NCBI GenBank assembly: GCA_037074615.1
Contig: CM073562.1
Location: forward strand, 5,813,001-5,877,000
Direction of reading: 5' to 3'
DNA: 64,000 nucleotides
Origin: Leucaena leucocephala
Taxonomy: Eukaryota; Streptophyta; Magnoliopsida; Fabales; Fabaceae
The stretch's first letter is position 1. Each line of letters opens with the position of its first letter. This document shows, one piece after another, positions 45,604-58,221 of this stretch. Under the pieces are notes generated by a model, which was not told the DNA's origin, did no database searches, and saw only the letters and a list, made by a program, of their open reading frames with translations. A program made the position numbers and the translations under genes.

Positions 45604-45849
45604 AGTCTTTCCACCACGTAAAGTGAATTTTTAGGTGTCAATACCTCTAACCTAGATTCTCTCATTATTCCCTACATAAAGACACTTGCTTCAAAGGTAC
45701 TCCATAAAGGATTATCAATCCTTGGTTATATGGTCTGTGGAGCTTTAATCAATAACTCCAAAAGAAGAAATTGTTTCTATTAGGAAAACAATACTAGAAA
45801 CATATGAGACATGCAAATTCACATAATTCACTTATACATTTTCGCTTTC

Positions 45850-48150
45850 ATCCTGTTTAGAACAGTTATGTGTGGAATGACCCATCTTTTAGCAGGCAAA
45901 GCTCTTAACCTTCTTCGGGTCCAGTTTTTTTGCTTTTCGCCTTTCTAACCATTATTCTAAATTATTTCTTACCCTTTTGAAATTAAAGATCGTCCTTCTT
46001 TCATTTCTTTTAGAACGTCTTACCATCCTCAAAATAGGGCTTTAAATGGGAAGTGCTAGCATCCTCAATTAAATAGGTATGTCCAGAGGTTCTGTAAGCC
46101 TCTAGACATTCATCTTCAAACTCTAAATGCCTATTTGTATCGTTAAAAGAATAATATTTTTATTATAGGTTAAGTTGACTTTCATATTCCCCAACTATTA
46201 GAGAGTGATCTGATCATACCTTGCACTTACTATTCGTCAAACAAGGTATGACCAGCTTCTTTTAATTCTCTAATCATGTTGGTCATCTCTCTCAAATGTT
46301 ACTTTTGGCATAAACTTATAGGTATTAAGCTTAATCGTCAACCTCCTAAACTCAGTTGTAGAAATACTACCAACTTTATCCTTTAGTACAATCCAAATGG
46401 CTTGAACAATTTTATGTGTTTCAAATTTACACATAATGTCATCTGTTGCATCCCAATTTTTATCTTTATATTTAAGTAAAATTAAAAATGTTATTTATCA
46501 ATAACTTAAAAATATTATCTAATTAAATTATTATGATTTAATATTTTTATTATTTTTAATAAAATATGATATCTGGATTTTCTTAACTTAGGATTTTATA
46601 ATTTGATTATTATTATTAGTTAGGAAATTATTAGAATTTGAGTTCAATTTAGATATGGATTTGAATTTAAATTATTATTATTATTGCTTTATAAATAAAG
46701 CTAAGGCCATGAGTTTTCCTCAGACTTGATTATTGAGGTGACTCTTCTCTTTTTAGTAATTTCTCTCATTCCCTTTCCTATGCCCAAATAAGGTAACCAA
46801 TTTCTACTCGTTATAAGTATTAATATGATGCTTGCGAGTAATTTAATATATATATTGATATTTATATAATTATATTGAGAAAATTTGTTTGATTATTTTG
46901 TTGAAAATAGTCTTGTGAAATTTAAAATTTAATTTAAAAAGTTTGAGTTGAGATTATAAACTTGTTATATATTGATATTAGAATTTGAAGAAAGTTATCT
47001 TGAGAAAAACTATTTTATAATATTTATTAAGCTATTGAGATTTTGATTAATATGTTTATTTTAAAAATTATGCATCAGAGATTGGTGAAGATAGAGTTTT
47101 TTTCACATGGTATAAACTCCATTGGAGCTTGATGGTTGGCTTTTATTTCACCAATTTGTTGAGGGATGTGCCCCATCTATTTATCAAGGGGCTGCGATAC
47201 CCCTACCTATGTTATCGAGGGAGAATGAATATATAGTCTAGTCAGGTGCTCTGTAGATTTTGGCCTATCCATACTACTTGATCGGTTAGTTTTTAAGTGG
47301 TCAGTTATCACTAGCACATGAGTTCGATTGGCGAGAATAAGGCAGTTCAGTTATATTGATGGGAGGAATTTGAATGGATTATTTATGTGATTTTATTATA
47401 ATAATATGTTTTTTGTATATAATATACTTTGTAAGGTCCCACTTAACACCTCATGAGCACGTGTTAATATACATAATTAGTATGATTAATGGTTACTAAG
47501 AAGTTTATTTCACCCTATTATTATTAATATTTTTCAGGTGATAGTCTCATCTTATGACCTAGGGAAAACTTCAGATGATTGATTAAAACTACATTAATTG
47601 TATAGACTTCCCCTATAAAGGGATGTGTAGAATATTTGTATATTGTCACAATAAAATTTATTTTGCATGCTTATATATCCTAATATTGTATTTATATTTT
47701 AAAAAAAGTATTTTATAACTATATTAGAGTACATTTAAATTTTAATTAAACTTTTTTCTACCATGGTTAACCCTCTTGAAATAAACTAAATTCATTTATA
47801 ATATTCTTTTTAAATTATATTGTGTACAAAATAGGTCTAAATAATTAATAATAGTTATATTTTAAGAGCATTTTACATCATTTGTCATGGTACTATGAAG
47901 CGTGATTATAGTTATGTTATTCGTCTTCCTCCAAACCTGGTAAGCCTCTTGGTCTCTCTTGTGTTGGGCCAAATTCCCAACTTTATGTTTAGCCACGGCA
48001 GTCGTTAAATGTTCAATAGCATCTTGTTCCTCTAGGATGTATTGGACTTTTCCGTGCCAAATATCTTAGTTATCCCCATTGAGTTTTCATCCTTATTTAG
48101 TTTAGTAATAATGTTCTTGGTTGTCATTTTTAGTTTTGAGGCAAATCTAG
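45850..48150 (-). pseudogene. Copia gag, split by a nested solo LTR
   Basis: On the minus strand the upstream half (48150-47878) reads QVWRKTNNITIITLHSTM. The downstream half (46443-45850) reads IMCKFETHKIVQAIWIVLK, FRRLTIKLNT and, near 45895, a knuckle C-stop-KMGHSTHNC whose second Cys-side residue is now a TAA codon. Removing the 1434-bp LTR at 46444-47877 brings the two halves into register. Confidence 0.72.
46444..47877. mobile_element. Solo LTR, Gypsy-like, nested in Copia gag
   Basis: A 1434-bp block begins TGTTGCATCCCAA and ends TTTTACA. The flanks are TCATC (46439-46443) and TCATT (47878-47882), a TSD with one change. It has no coding domain, primer site or polypurine tract inside. 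The gag frame resumes on the far side. The TG..CA ends and the start word resemble plant Gypsy LTRs. Confidence 0.65.
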
Positions 48151-48912
48151 GTTCTCTTTTTAAATAGAATCGTATCAAAGAAAGTTTTAGTCGTATAACA
48201 CAGTGACGTATATAATGTCATGTACTTATATTATTTTTAAGTAGAAAATAATAGCACTATAAAATCCATGATCAGAAGTATACATTTATACCCTCTCATC
48301 ACACAAATACTAGCAACAATCATTATGTGCTATCCAGAATTCTATATGAGTACTTTAACAATAAAATACTACTTTTAGAATCCCCATCTTCTAAAAGAAC
48401 CTATTTATAAAAAGTATACTTAGATTATATATGAATAATCAAATTGCATTTTAAATGAATTTCTTTAAATAAAATAAGACTTGTATTCCATTTACAATAT
48501 ATGAAATCGTGTCTTCAAAAGCAATATAAAACATAAGGAGTGCCAGTACTAAAAGATATCAAATAAGATAAATAGAGAGAAAAATTGGTGACTTAAACAT
48601 AAATTTTGAAGTTCTCTCTATAGCTTCAATCTATAAAGATTTTTTGATGTGTCGACCTCTACTTTTTGCTTATCTTATATATTCTATCATGACTTTACTG
48701 TATAATTTTTCTTTCTTATTAGTCATGAAATTGGCATAATTATGGAGAAATTATAAATGATTTTTATGTTTGTAAGTTTGGCTCTTGATCTGTGGTTATC
48801 CTCCTAGCAAAAAGTTAGGATACTTGAGTTGGATTACTTATTCTTCTTCCCCATTCATAAGTTATTTAGGAAGAGAATTGGCAGGGTTAGATCTAGAATC
48901 TGTGAACATCAA

Positions 48913-49137
48913 TTAAAGCTCCTCAGGTAGAGGTTCTTCCACTAGATCCTCACGATCCTCCTCAGGATTCTACTCAAGATTCCCTTCTAGATATGCATCT
49001 AAATTTTCTTTAGGGTCCTCATCAAGATCTTTTTTTAGACCATTAATTTTTATAAGCTCCTCCAGATCCTCTTCTTTAAAAAGTTTAAGATCTGAATCCT
49101 CACTCTGAGGTTCATTTTCTAGAACTTTATCATCCAT
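48913..49137 (-). pseudogene. Acidic open frame in the Copia leader
   Basis: ATG at 49137 opens 55 codons very rich in Glu and Asp (for example FKEEDLEELIKINGLKKD) to a TAG at 48970. The same acidic composition goes on for 18 further codons to a TAA at 48913. It lies between the LTR and gag, where no standard Copia domain is expected. It may be the acidic N-terminal part of gag or an extra leader ORF. Confidence 0.45.
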
Positions 49138-50223
49138 ATGTGAGGAGTTTAAAGAACTATATTCAGTATTTCAGTACTACTTGAAGTCCTTTGACTCATT
49201 TTCACATAAAAATTTAATGATATAAATTATCATAATTTTTTAAAATTTTTAAATACATAAAAGTGCTACAAAATACACTGAATATTCATAAATATGTCCA
49301 AAATTACCCATAAAATGGGTAAATTATATATCAAAATGAATATTTTAATTTTAGGAATTTTTATAAACAAATCGCGTCTCAATCAGAGTCCAGATGTATC
49401 CTCACACGCCCCTAGAAGATTAAATCTAAAAAAACTGGAAAGACCCACTGTCGGCACTGGCACGTGAAGTATACGCGCCAATCTGGAGCTATCACGTTGC
49501 TCACACGCCATGTGGCAATTATATATCATTTTTTAAACATAATTTCTTTTTTTTAATTGTTGATCTGGGTTGAATCCACTAATCCTACCTACTCCAATAC
49601 CCCTTGGCCTAATCCTCTTTTTTTTTCACGATAGGCCTCTCAGTAGCCCAAAACAAAAGTTATTTTTTTATTTGTTTTGGCTAGTCCTCTTATCAGCCCA
49701 AAATATTTTTTTGTCTCAGCGGCCTTGCTTTTTCTTTGATTTTTTTAGACGCTAAAATGACGTTGTTTTGGTGAAGGTCATCTTCAACCTCTAGCCGGGT
49801 CATGACGACCAGTTTTATAGAGGCGGTCAAGTCCTTCTCCTCCATAACTCCACCGTTCGATGTCTATTTTTTTATGTTTTTAGAGTCATTTCACGTCATT
49901 TTTGTGAACTCTATACAATGAGACTATTTTTGAAGCCAAAATCAAAGGTTTTTAAATGACTCAATTTTACTTAAAACTTCTATCCTATATAACTTTACCC
50001 TATGACGTCCGTTTTTGACATTCTTAGAGTCTATTCTCATTAGTTTTGTTAGCTCTTCTCAATGGTGCTAATTTTAGAGGTTAATGTGATTGTTTACAGA
50101 AGCCCAAAATTTTACGTAATTACCATACGGTTCTTTTTTCACTCAATTATCTCTACAATATAAACTAATATGAAAAACTGATAGAGACATATTCATGCAA
50201 CGAAAATAATCACAAAAATAAGA

Positions 50224-50239
50224 ACCTGGCTCTGATACA
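50224..50239 (-). other. Primer binding site of the AATAG Copia
   Basis: The minus strand reads TGTATCAGAGCCAGGT just after the LTR end, close to the initiator tRNA-Met complement TGGTATCAGAGC with one changed base. Confidence 0.7.
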
Positions 50240-50241
50240 AT

Positions 50242-50631
50242 TGTAGGATTTTAGGCGTACCTGTCATCGGTTCACTTACTTCAAGTACCCACGCTGTAAC
50301 CCGGCACCGTTACTGGACTCGGGGTCTTTGGTACACAGTAAAGGCACATAAGAGACGGAGAAGAGAGAGTTATTGTCTTATCAAGTGAAGAGAGCAATCA
50401 CAGAGCGATTACCGTAAATATGCTTCTTTCTATTGTACCCCTATTCACGTACCCATGAAGAGATAATAGGGTGATAGTGGGTGGTTATTCTTATAATTAT
50501 TCCCTCTATCATTTTAAATATTTTAGGATATTCAAAATAATAACCCAACTCTTTGAGTATCTCTGCTTTAGCCCACACACATATGAATCTGGACTTAATA
50601 CATCAAGGGTAGACCGGCCCATTTTCTTACA
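50242..50631 (-). repeat. 5' LTR of the AATAG Copia
   Basis: A 390-bp TG..CA repeat beginning TGTAGGATTTTAGGC. It keeps more C and G than the partner copy. Confidence 0.87.
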
Positions 50632-52065
50632 AATAGAGATACTTTTTTGCCAAAAATATTGATATTCATTTACAAAAATATTTTCTTCAATGGATTGATT
50701 AAAATTTTAAAACTCCACTAAGGTCCAGTGCATTAAAATTTAAAAAATAAGTAACTTTTAGATTGTAAACACTTTATAAAAATGAAAATTATTTTGCATA
50801 GTTACATTCATAAAAAAATATTTAGTATCTAATATTTTATTTGTTTTATGATATGTGCATCATCTTTCAAAAAACTAATTTACTATTTACTTAATTTTAA
50901 ATTTTGTGATAAAAATACCTATCTAACTGGTTTAGATTTAAATATTATTAAATTTAATTAGAAGTCATTCTTTCAAAATTGTTTTATTTTATACATTTGT
51001 ATTTAAAAAGCCAAAACTCCTTCCACAAGAATTATTATTATAAGCTAGCCTAGAAGGCTATTCTATTTTATGTTTAATTTTTATTATTTTTTTAATTTAT
51101 TGTCTTAATTTGTTAGAAACAAATTATTATAAGTATTAATATATTGATATGAATTTTAAGGGCGGTATGAAATCCAATAGACCAAATTAAAAAGTAGTTA
51201 TTGGTTTGTGATAGTGATATATTATGTCAATTTATTTTTAAATTTAAATATCATTTATATAAATTTCAAGAAAAAATTATTATAAATAATTTATGTTGAT
51301 TTTGAACTGACAAAATCCGTTTCATGATATTTGTAAACTATATATGCATTGCTTTACTGCTTGAGTATTACAATTATGATAAGTGATTAGGTCCATCAAA
51401 TGTACCTTTCTCTTCAAACAAGTCACTTTATTATTTCTGCAAGCAAATATTACGAAGTAGAGCCCTTTTTCCTGTATTGGAATACCTCAATGTCAAATAG
51501 TTGTGGAAAGCAAACAATGTTCAGGAATGTAGAAACGATGCCAACATTCATGATTGATGGAAGTTAGCTAGGTTTAGGAGATTAGTTTCAAATAACGAAT
51601 TGGAATGCCAAAGGAAATAACACAAAATATAAGGCTAGAGATTGTTATATGCTCACTTTAATTAAATTGCATGAGGGAAAGCAATTGAAGATTCGTTAGT
51701 GTTTCTCTTTAAATAAATTAAAAAGTTAATCTTGCATCTATGAGTAATTTACAAGTAACTCTTATTTATGATGCCATAACTCTCAGGCTATAGGTTGCAA
51801 AAACTAACTATAGTATATATATTTACTTTCTAACTCTAGTCTCTATATTATAATGTGTGAGTTTATTCTCTCTTCTTTTCCTATATTGTTGTGTGTCCAT
51901 AACCTTGCCCAACTATGATTTAGTTTAGTATGGACATTCGAGATAGTATATCATACACCAGGTGTGCCCATTTCCTCACACTTGCAAACTCTGTTCCTTA
52001 AATTATTATTTAGTCACCCCAAAGGTTCAAGGTTCCTTATGGCCATGATAGCTTTTGGTTTTCTT
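50632..52065. other. AT-rich intergenic DNA
   Basis: No gene, element end or RNA recognised. Confidence 0.5.
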
Positions 52066-52068
52066 TAA

Positions 52069-52554
52069 GGACTTGTTTGGATTAGCTTTTGGAGAATAGA
52101 TTATGGGAAGAATAGATTTTGGGAAGAATAGATTTTGAGAATAGAGATGTTTGGATGATTAGTAGTAGAATCACTTTTTATATTGATAAATTACCAAAAA
52201 GGGTATAATTTAATTAAAGTATGAGAGAGGAGAGAGGAGAGAGTGTAGAGAAGAGAGAGTAAAGAGGAGAGAGGGTGAAGAAGAGAGGAGAGAGTGTAGA
52301 GAAGAGAGAAGAAAGAGGAGATATGGTGAAGAAGAAATGAGAGAGGAGAGAATGTATAAAAAAATTAGGGGTAAGATAGTAATTGGATAGTCCATAAGTT
52401 ATTTTACTGTTTCAAAAGCTATTTTCAGTAGCTTATTCAAAACCATGGTTTTGGCCAAAATTAATTCTGGACAAAAATTGCTATTTATTTCAAATTTTCT
52501 CAAATTGAAGTTTTGTCCAAAATTGATTTTCAAAAATGGCTCCCAAACAGGCAC
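52069..52554. mobile_element. Harbinger-like MITE (TSD TAA) with purine-rich core
   Basis: A 486-bp insert is flanked by TAA (52066-52068, 52555-52557). The ends GGACTTGTTTGGATTAGC and GGCTCCCAAACAGGCAC share the TGTTTGG / CCAAACA core. Its inside includes a purine-only tandem repeat (52220-52345). The same end type and 3-bp duplication are seen at 43183-43808. Confidence 0.65.
52220..52345 (+). repeat. GAGAGAGG-type purine minisatellite
   Basis: Units of the form GAGAGAGGAGAGAGTGTAGA alternate with GAGAGGGTGAAGAAGA for about 125 bp, almost free of C. Such purine/pyrimidine asymmetry can form triplex or slipped structures. Confidence 0.75.
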
Positions 52555-52557
52555 TAA

Positions 52558-54303
52558 ATAAATTGTCTTTTGAAAGTAATGCAAATTTGATATGTAGACA
52601 TAGATGCTAACGTGGTTAGAAACAATCCCACTCTATTCACTGAACTTCAACTTCAATTAACCTCACAAGTTACGCTAGATCTGATGAAACTACTGTTCAA
52701 ATTGAAGGCTCTTTAGCATGTTGGAAACAATGAACTAATAATAATAATAATTTTAAGCCCTTTTCTAATAGCTTCGTTTAATGAGTTGGGTTGAAGTGTA
52801 TAAGAAATGTTTACTTCTCATTTTTATACTAGTTGCCAGAGATTTACTTCCTACTTTTATTTAAATTATTTGAGAAATGTTCATAATTTGCATTCCCCCC
52901 TTATACACAAAGAGAATGATGTCATTTAAGATTATTTCAAGAATTAATTACTTGCAACTTATGTGACTAGTTAGTTAATTTATGACTTATGTTTGGTTAC
53001 TTTTCTTAACTTCTAGATTCAATTTATCATCGGTCTATCAATATATTATGCATTACACAAAATATAAATATATATCATATTTTATAGTTTCAGTTATTTT
53101 TTACTTGTTATTGAATCTTACTCTTCAATACGTTTTTCACTTCATAATTTGAAACTATGCATTCTAGATAGCAAAACATATTATGATTTAGCTATATGAT
53201 TTTCCCTTTAGGTGGTACAAGCTTATACAATGATCTTCAATCTTTAATTTTGTTATTTTTCTTTGCATAGACATAGCTTCATCAAACGTGTTCCTAACAG
53301 GCGATGTCCTATCACTACATACACAAACTCCCCAATGTATTGGGTGGGAGAGTTTATGCTATAGCCCACAAACCCTAATTAAGATACTTAAGCCTTTCGC
53401 TATGATACCATGTGAAATTCTATAGAATGATAGTTCTTTTTTATTTCACAAAGGCATATTACATCTCAATGTATATTCATCAATTGTGCCCAACTAATGA
53501 TGCCATTTAGACATTCCTGGAGTACTTGGTTTACCTAATTCTATTTGCTAAATCTTTGTTTGAGATAATCCTACATCATCCCGACAGTAGTCAATTGCAA
53601 ATAAGGTGTCTTTATTCAACTTAATATTTTTGTTGCCTTTTATATTTTGCTTTTGCATTTCTCACCACGAGGAGATTGCTGGCTAGAGATGGTTTTAAAA
53701 GCTACCATTATGTTGTCATTATCTTGTATTGATATATAAGTACTACTATAGAAGACAACACTAAAAGCTACCATTTTTACATGTGTGATAAATTTTGTAA
53801 GTTTAATGTGGTTCTAAAGCCAACTTTATTAGCATATTTGGATTTCATGCAACAGCGTGGTGAAATTGAACATAATGAGGTGAATGCATGTGACATGTGT
53901 ATGTGTTTGGATGAATAAAAAAATGTTCCATAGCCCACAAACCCTAATCATCTACTTAAGACTTTTTTACTCTAATACCGAAGATAATGATGACATTGTT
54001 ACAAGTTAATATAATTCTAATAATATTGATCTTGACATGTTTCAAAATATTGTAGCTTTGAAGGGAGAAATATTGTTATAAACTTCCCTCTAAGTTTTGA
54101 CTCAGAGGAACGAGCTAGTAAACCCTACTACTTTTTATGAGAAGAATGATTGCATCTGTTCTCTTTAGCTATGACCCTGGATGCTTAAATATGGCCTTTA
54201 CTAACCTGAATGCTATGCTTAGAATGCGATTGCTTCTGTGTAATCAAAATATTGGAATAACATCCATTATTTATGTCCATGCTTTATTGACAAAGTAGAC
54301 GTG
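52558..54303. other. Repeat-derived AT-rich DNA with a possible LTR junction
   Basis: On the minus strand TTTCACA followed by TGGTATCATAGC (53410-53399) looks like an LTR end plus primer site. The phrase AGCCCACAAACCCTAAT with a similar context recurs at 53364 and 53933. No partner LTR or TSD was found and no coding domain is visible. Confidence 0.35.
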
Positions 54304-55969
54304 TGTTAGAAATTGTGCCATAGGGGCCAATCATTGTTTTATAAACATTGTTGATTTATAAATTTATTAATTGTGTTATCATATTATTTGCATATTTACT
54401 GTGATGATCATCCTTGGATAAGTCATGATCTTATCCTAAATATCCCTGGTCGGTCATCTATGCGGGAGCAGAGATGAAATAAGACCAGTATGACTTTGAA
54501 GATATATAGAGATATAAATCAAAGTCATAGGCACATGTAAAAGTACAAGGTGTTGGACCGACCCGCTATGAAAGAGCTGCATAGGTTAAGTCATAAGCTT
54601 CTCTCATATAAAAACCATGTCACTATGCCCTTTGACCTGAGATCATCATGGATTCCTACATGACAAACGCTCAGCTTTGACCTAGTCAAAAGTCACTTTT
54701 GACCGAGTGATCATAAAGACTATATTCGGGCTTAGTGATTTTTCATGCGGAGGAATGTGAATGGTCAAGATGGAATTTGTCCCTCACATTTGTAGAGAGA
54801 TATTACTGGACCCCTCGATAAGTGAGTCTGAGAAATGTATGGCCATACTGTAATGGAAAGGTAGTTCCATTTCTATAGTCACACTACTCAGGGATCGAGA
54901 AAGTAACAGTCAAGAATAGGAGGATGACATTCTCCATGCCTCATCTATGACCAAAATATCGTGTGACAAAAGGGATATGATATAGTTGTATAAAAGGTTA
55001 CATCGTTCATTAATCCTCATATGATTTAGGTAGTCGTGATATCTTGCTAGAGACCGCTTGCGACTTGTGAGTTAGTATAGTAAATTGCCCACTGTCAACT
55101 TCATATGGGCCTACAAGGTCGCACACAAAATAGCCAAACACAAGTTATGATGTCCAGATTCATTGAATCTAAGACATGTCTAGATTCAATGAATGATCCA
55201 GGATGGATGTATATATTTATTTATATTTATATTCCTATATATATTATATATAAGAGATATTTACAAGATTTAATTTATAAGGATAAAATTAAATATCTAT
55301 CACGTTTGAATTTAAAATTCAAATTGATATAATATCTCAAATTTGATTTATGAGAATAAATCAAATGTAATTCTGTCTTATCTTTATTTTAAATTAAATA
55401 AATGGGTGAATTAAATCTGTGGGACGGATTTAATACAAACACTATTTATTTAATTAGTTTTTTATCAAATTATACAATATATGATATTGTATTAATTTCA
55501 GAATTAATATAAGATTAATTCCAAAAATCCAAGTCTGTGGTAACGCGCATAACATCCTATATATCTGATATTTAGGAGCTACGGTTGGGATAGAAAAAAG
55601 GGGTAAACGAGAATCCGCAAAAAGATTTGCAGATAAGAAACTATCGAAATAGAGACGGAGATGACAAATTCTTGAGTAAATCCTGGAGGGACAGGAGGTG
55701 CTAGCACGTCGTTCATGGTTGGAACGCTGTTCGTGTGGATACCAGTAGAGGAAGCCGACCTGAGTCGTTGACTTCTTGTGATCGAAAAGAGATCACGAGC
55801 CGCAGAGAGAAGATGTGGACGTCACAACCAGAAGCTGAGAAAGTCGCGACTAAATACTGAGGGTAATACTTTTTTCCACTTGACTTAAACACATACGGTA
55901 GATCCTGACAGGGAATTGAAAAACTTTTTAAGTTAATTTCTGCTGCGTGTCTTTCAATTCCTTTCAACA
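54304..55969. mobile_element. Large LTR-like block (solo LTR or fragment)
   Basis: The block begins TGTTAGAAATTGTGCCATAG and could end GCTGCGTGTCTTTCAATTCC..AACA at 55969, phrases typical of long Copia LTRs in plants. It contains no gag or pol. Five-base flanks (ACGTG and TGAAG) do not match, so the ends are uncertain or the insertion has been rearranged. Confidence 0.45.
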
Positions 55970-57930
55970 TGAAGGGTAATTTGGAGTAAAAGTAGAATCC
56001 ATCATACAAGGCTGTAACAATAAACATAGAGTGACACCTCAATCTTGAGGACCATTGCTTACCACTATGTATTAAGAGGAAGACAATGTGTAATTTATTT
56101 ATATTTCATTTTCTTATGATGCTTGTATGATGATGTTGGATAAAGGTAAATAATGAGAAAAGAGGGAGAAATAGAAAGAGATTGAGAGAAAAGTAGATGG
56201 CAAGTAATATCAACTTTATTCAATTCTTCAATAGGCCTAACAAATGAAGAAACTCTGGCTAGTTAGAGTTCTAGGTACAAACAATAATAATAATAATAAT
56301 AATAATAATCTCAGTTGATTCTATATGAGATAGGATAAGAGATAATGAAATCTAAGAGATAACCTATATATCCTGATAAAGTAATTTTACTTAAAAATCC
56401 TAGTTACCTTATCTTAATATAAAGATTAAGCAACCCTGATCCCATTTCCTATAGCTGTGACGCGGAAAATAAGTTATGGTGGATTTATTTGAAATTTATC
56501 TGTGTTGGGGTTATTTACACTACTATTCTCAAATTCATTGCAAAATCGTCCACATGCTACTTTCTTCTTTAAAGGAAAACTTTAAATAATTTCACTATTG
56601 TTAAAAATTTTAGCTTTAAAATTTATTAAATATAAAATATTAGCACTGGGTTTTGATTAAAATTATTAAATATAAAATATTAAAAATGAAAGCTTTATAT
56701 GTATTGTTTTATCTTCTTATTGAATAAATTGTTCTTTATCAAAAAAAAACTTTAAAATGAAGAGCTAGAAGGAGATTTTCTTCTTAGAAAAAAAAATGTT
56801 TGGTCCTTAAATTTACATCCAATTTATATTTAGTCTTTTAAAATTTTTTCGACCAGACAAAACAAAAGAAAGAGCATTAACAGACTACATCTGAGCTAAG
56901 AATAGTCAGAGGAAGTTGGGAGGGGTGCAGAAAAACGTAGCTCCTCTTATGGTACTTAGACCTATTTGATCCGTAGTTTAAATTTTGATGGAGTATGATA
57001 GGAATTGGTAAATAGAAATAGTAGTAAGGAGGCTTTAATTTTATGTTTAGCACGGAGCTTCCTTCGCCAGCGCATCCATGGTACAATTATACTAGCCCCA
57101 CTTCGAGATGATCCTCACTCCAAGTATCCACGATCCCCTCCACAAACCTCAACTCTCCATCATTGCATGTCCCATACTCTCGAGTCCCCATAACACCGTC
57201 CATAATTCAGGATGTAAACTTTAATTTTAAATTTTTAAAGTATATTTTTATTTTTTTAATTTTAATATCGTTAATCTAATTTATAGAAATACCAGCAAAA
57301 CAAATTTAAAATAGTAACTCTATAATTAAATACACAAAACACACCTAAAATATAAAAATATTATATTAAAGTATTAAAATTTATGTATGTTTTGTTATTT
57401 AAATTAGTTGAGTTAGTATTTTTTTATTAATAAAATTAAGTAATAAACAGTGTTGATACTAAGAGATTTAAAATTAACTTATAAATTTAAGTGATTAAAC
57501 TAAAATTTATTGTAAATTGAGACAACTAAACACTATTTTAGCTAAAGATTTTGTCCAATAAAATATAATTTAAGTAATAAAAATTAAACTTAAAAAACTA
57601 AATCAATAATTGAAATAAAATTTAGGAATTAAAAGTTTTAGTTTTATAGTGGCTTATTAACTTTTTCATTCAATTCAAGTCCTGTCGATATCTGCTAATA
57701 ATTTGGTGGCTAAACGTCGTTTTCCCAATGATGCGAGAAGCCATAATTCATTTTGAACGTTCTCGGAAGCAACTCTAGGTTCATCACGATCTCTCATATT
57801 GAATTTTCAGTATTACTATTATTATTATTATCATTATTGTGCCTATTTGAGAATCTTCTAAACCTTGATTTGAGACGGGCGCCAGAGTTGAATATTGAGC
57901 GCTAGCTGCAACTGTGGCTGAAATTTATTG
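55970..57930. other. Intergenic DNA
   Basis: It holds an (AAT)n microsatellite (56281-56310) and AT-rich stretches. Short open frames near 56877-57190 show no recognisable product. Confidence 0.5.
56281..56310. repeat. (AAT)n microsatellite
   Basis: About nine AAT units in a row. Confidence 0.85.
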
Positions 57931-57933
57931 GCT

Positions 57934-57940
57934 TATAAAA
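57934..57940 (+). promoter_or_regulatory. TATA box of a possible plus-strand gene
   Basis: TATAAAA occurs in a locally GC-richer stretch, 111 bp before the ATG at 58051. This leaves room for a short 5' UTR. The region 57880-57930 before it is free of obvious repeats. Confidence 0.4.
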
Positions 57941-58050
57941 GCTAGCTTTCCCTAAAAATGAACAACAGGGATTTCTATTAAAAAGCTTGGTGGGGGTGGG
58001 GGTTCTGAAAACTCTCAAAAACAATTAATCCAATTTACTCTTTTCTTTCA

Positions 58051-58166
58051 ATGGCATTGGAAATCCCAGTAGGAAAAGGCATTCTAACATCGTGCACTTT
58101 GATGACAAGCAAGTTGCTATCTTCAGAGACTAAGGACTACGAGATCGCCCGTTTCCACATAAAAAG
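58051..58166 (+). CDS. Possible first exon of an unrecognised gene
   Basis: ATG at 58051 opens MALEIPVGKGILTSC and runs 39 codons to ARFHIKR, ending at AAAAG|GTAGAG, a fair splice donor; in genomic reading the next codon is TAG. No family is recognised. A TATA box lies upstream and the Copia element begins 56 bp downstream, so if this is real the gene was cut or its first intron was invaded. It could also be a chance frame. Confidence 0.35.
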
Positions 58167-58221
58167 GTAGAGCCATTGCTTGTGGGCTCTCTCCTTCTTC
58201 CTTTCCCACCTAACTCCACAC

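Larger units (their letters stand above)
40762..50631 (-). mobile_element. Large decayed Copia element (TSD AATAG) with nested insertions
   Basis: LTRs at 40762-41155 and 50242-50631 are flanked by AATAG on both sides (40757-40761, 50632-50636). On the minus strand the 5' LTR is followed by TTGTATCAGAGCCAG, a primer site. The interior gives, in minus-strand order, an acidic open frame, gag, protease, pre-integrase, integrase, RT and RNase H, all riddled with stops. A MITE (43183-43808) sits in RT and a solo LTR (46444-47877) in gag. Together these explain the 9.9-kb length. Confidence 0.9.

Noticed and set aside
53399..53410. TGGTATCATAGC on the minus strand as proof of another LTR element
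   Set aside because: The primer-like site is suggestive, but no LTR pair, TSD or coding domain was found, so it is only mentioned in the description of that stretch.
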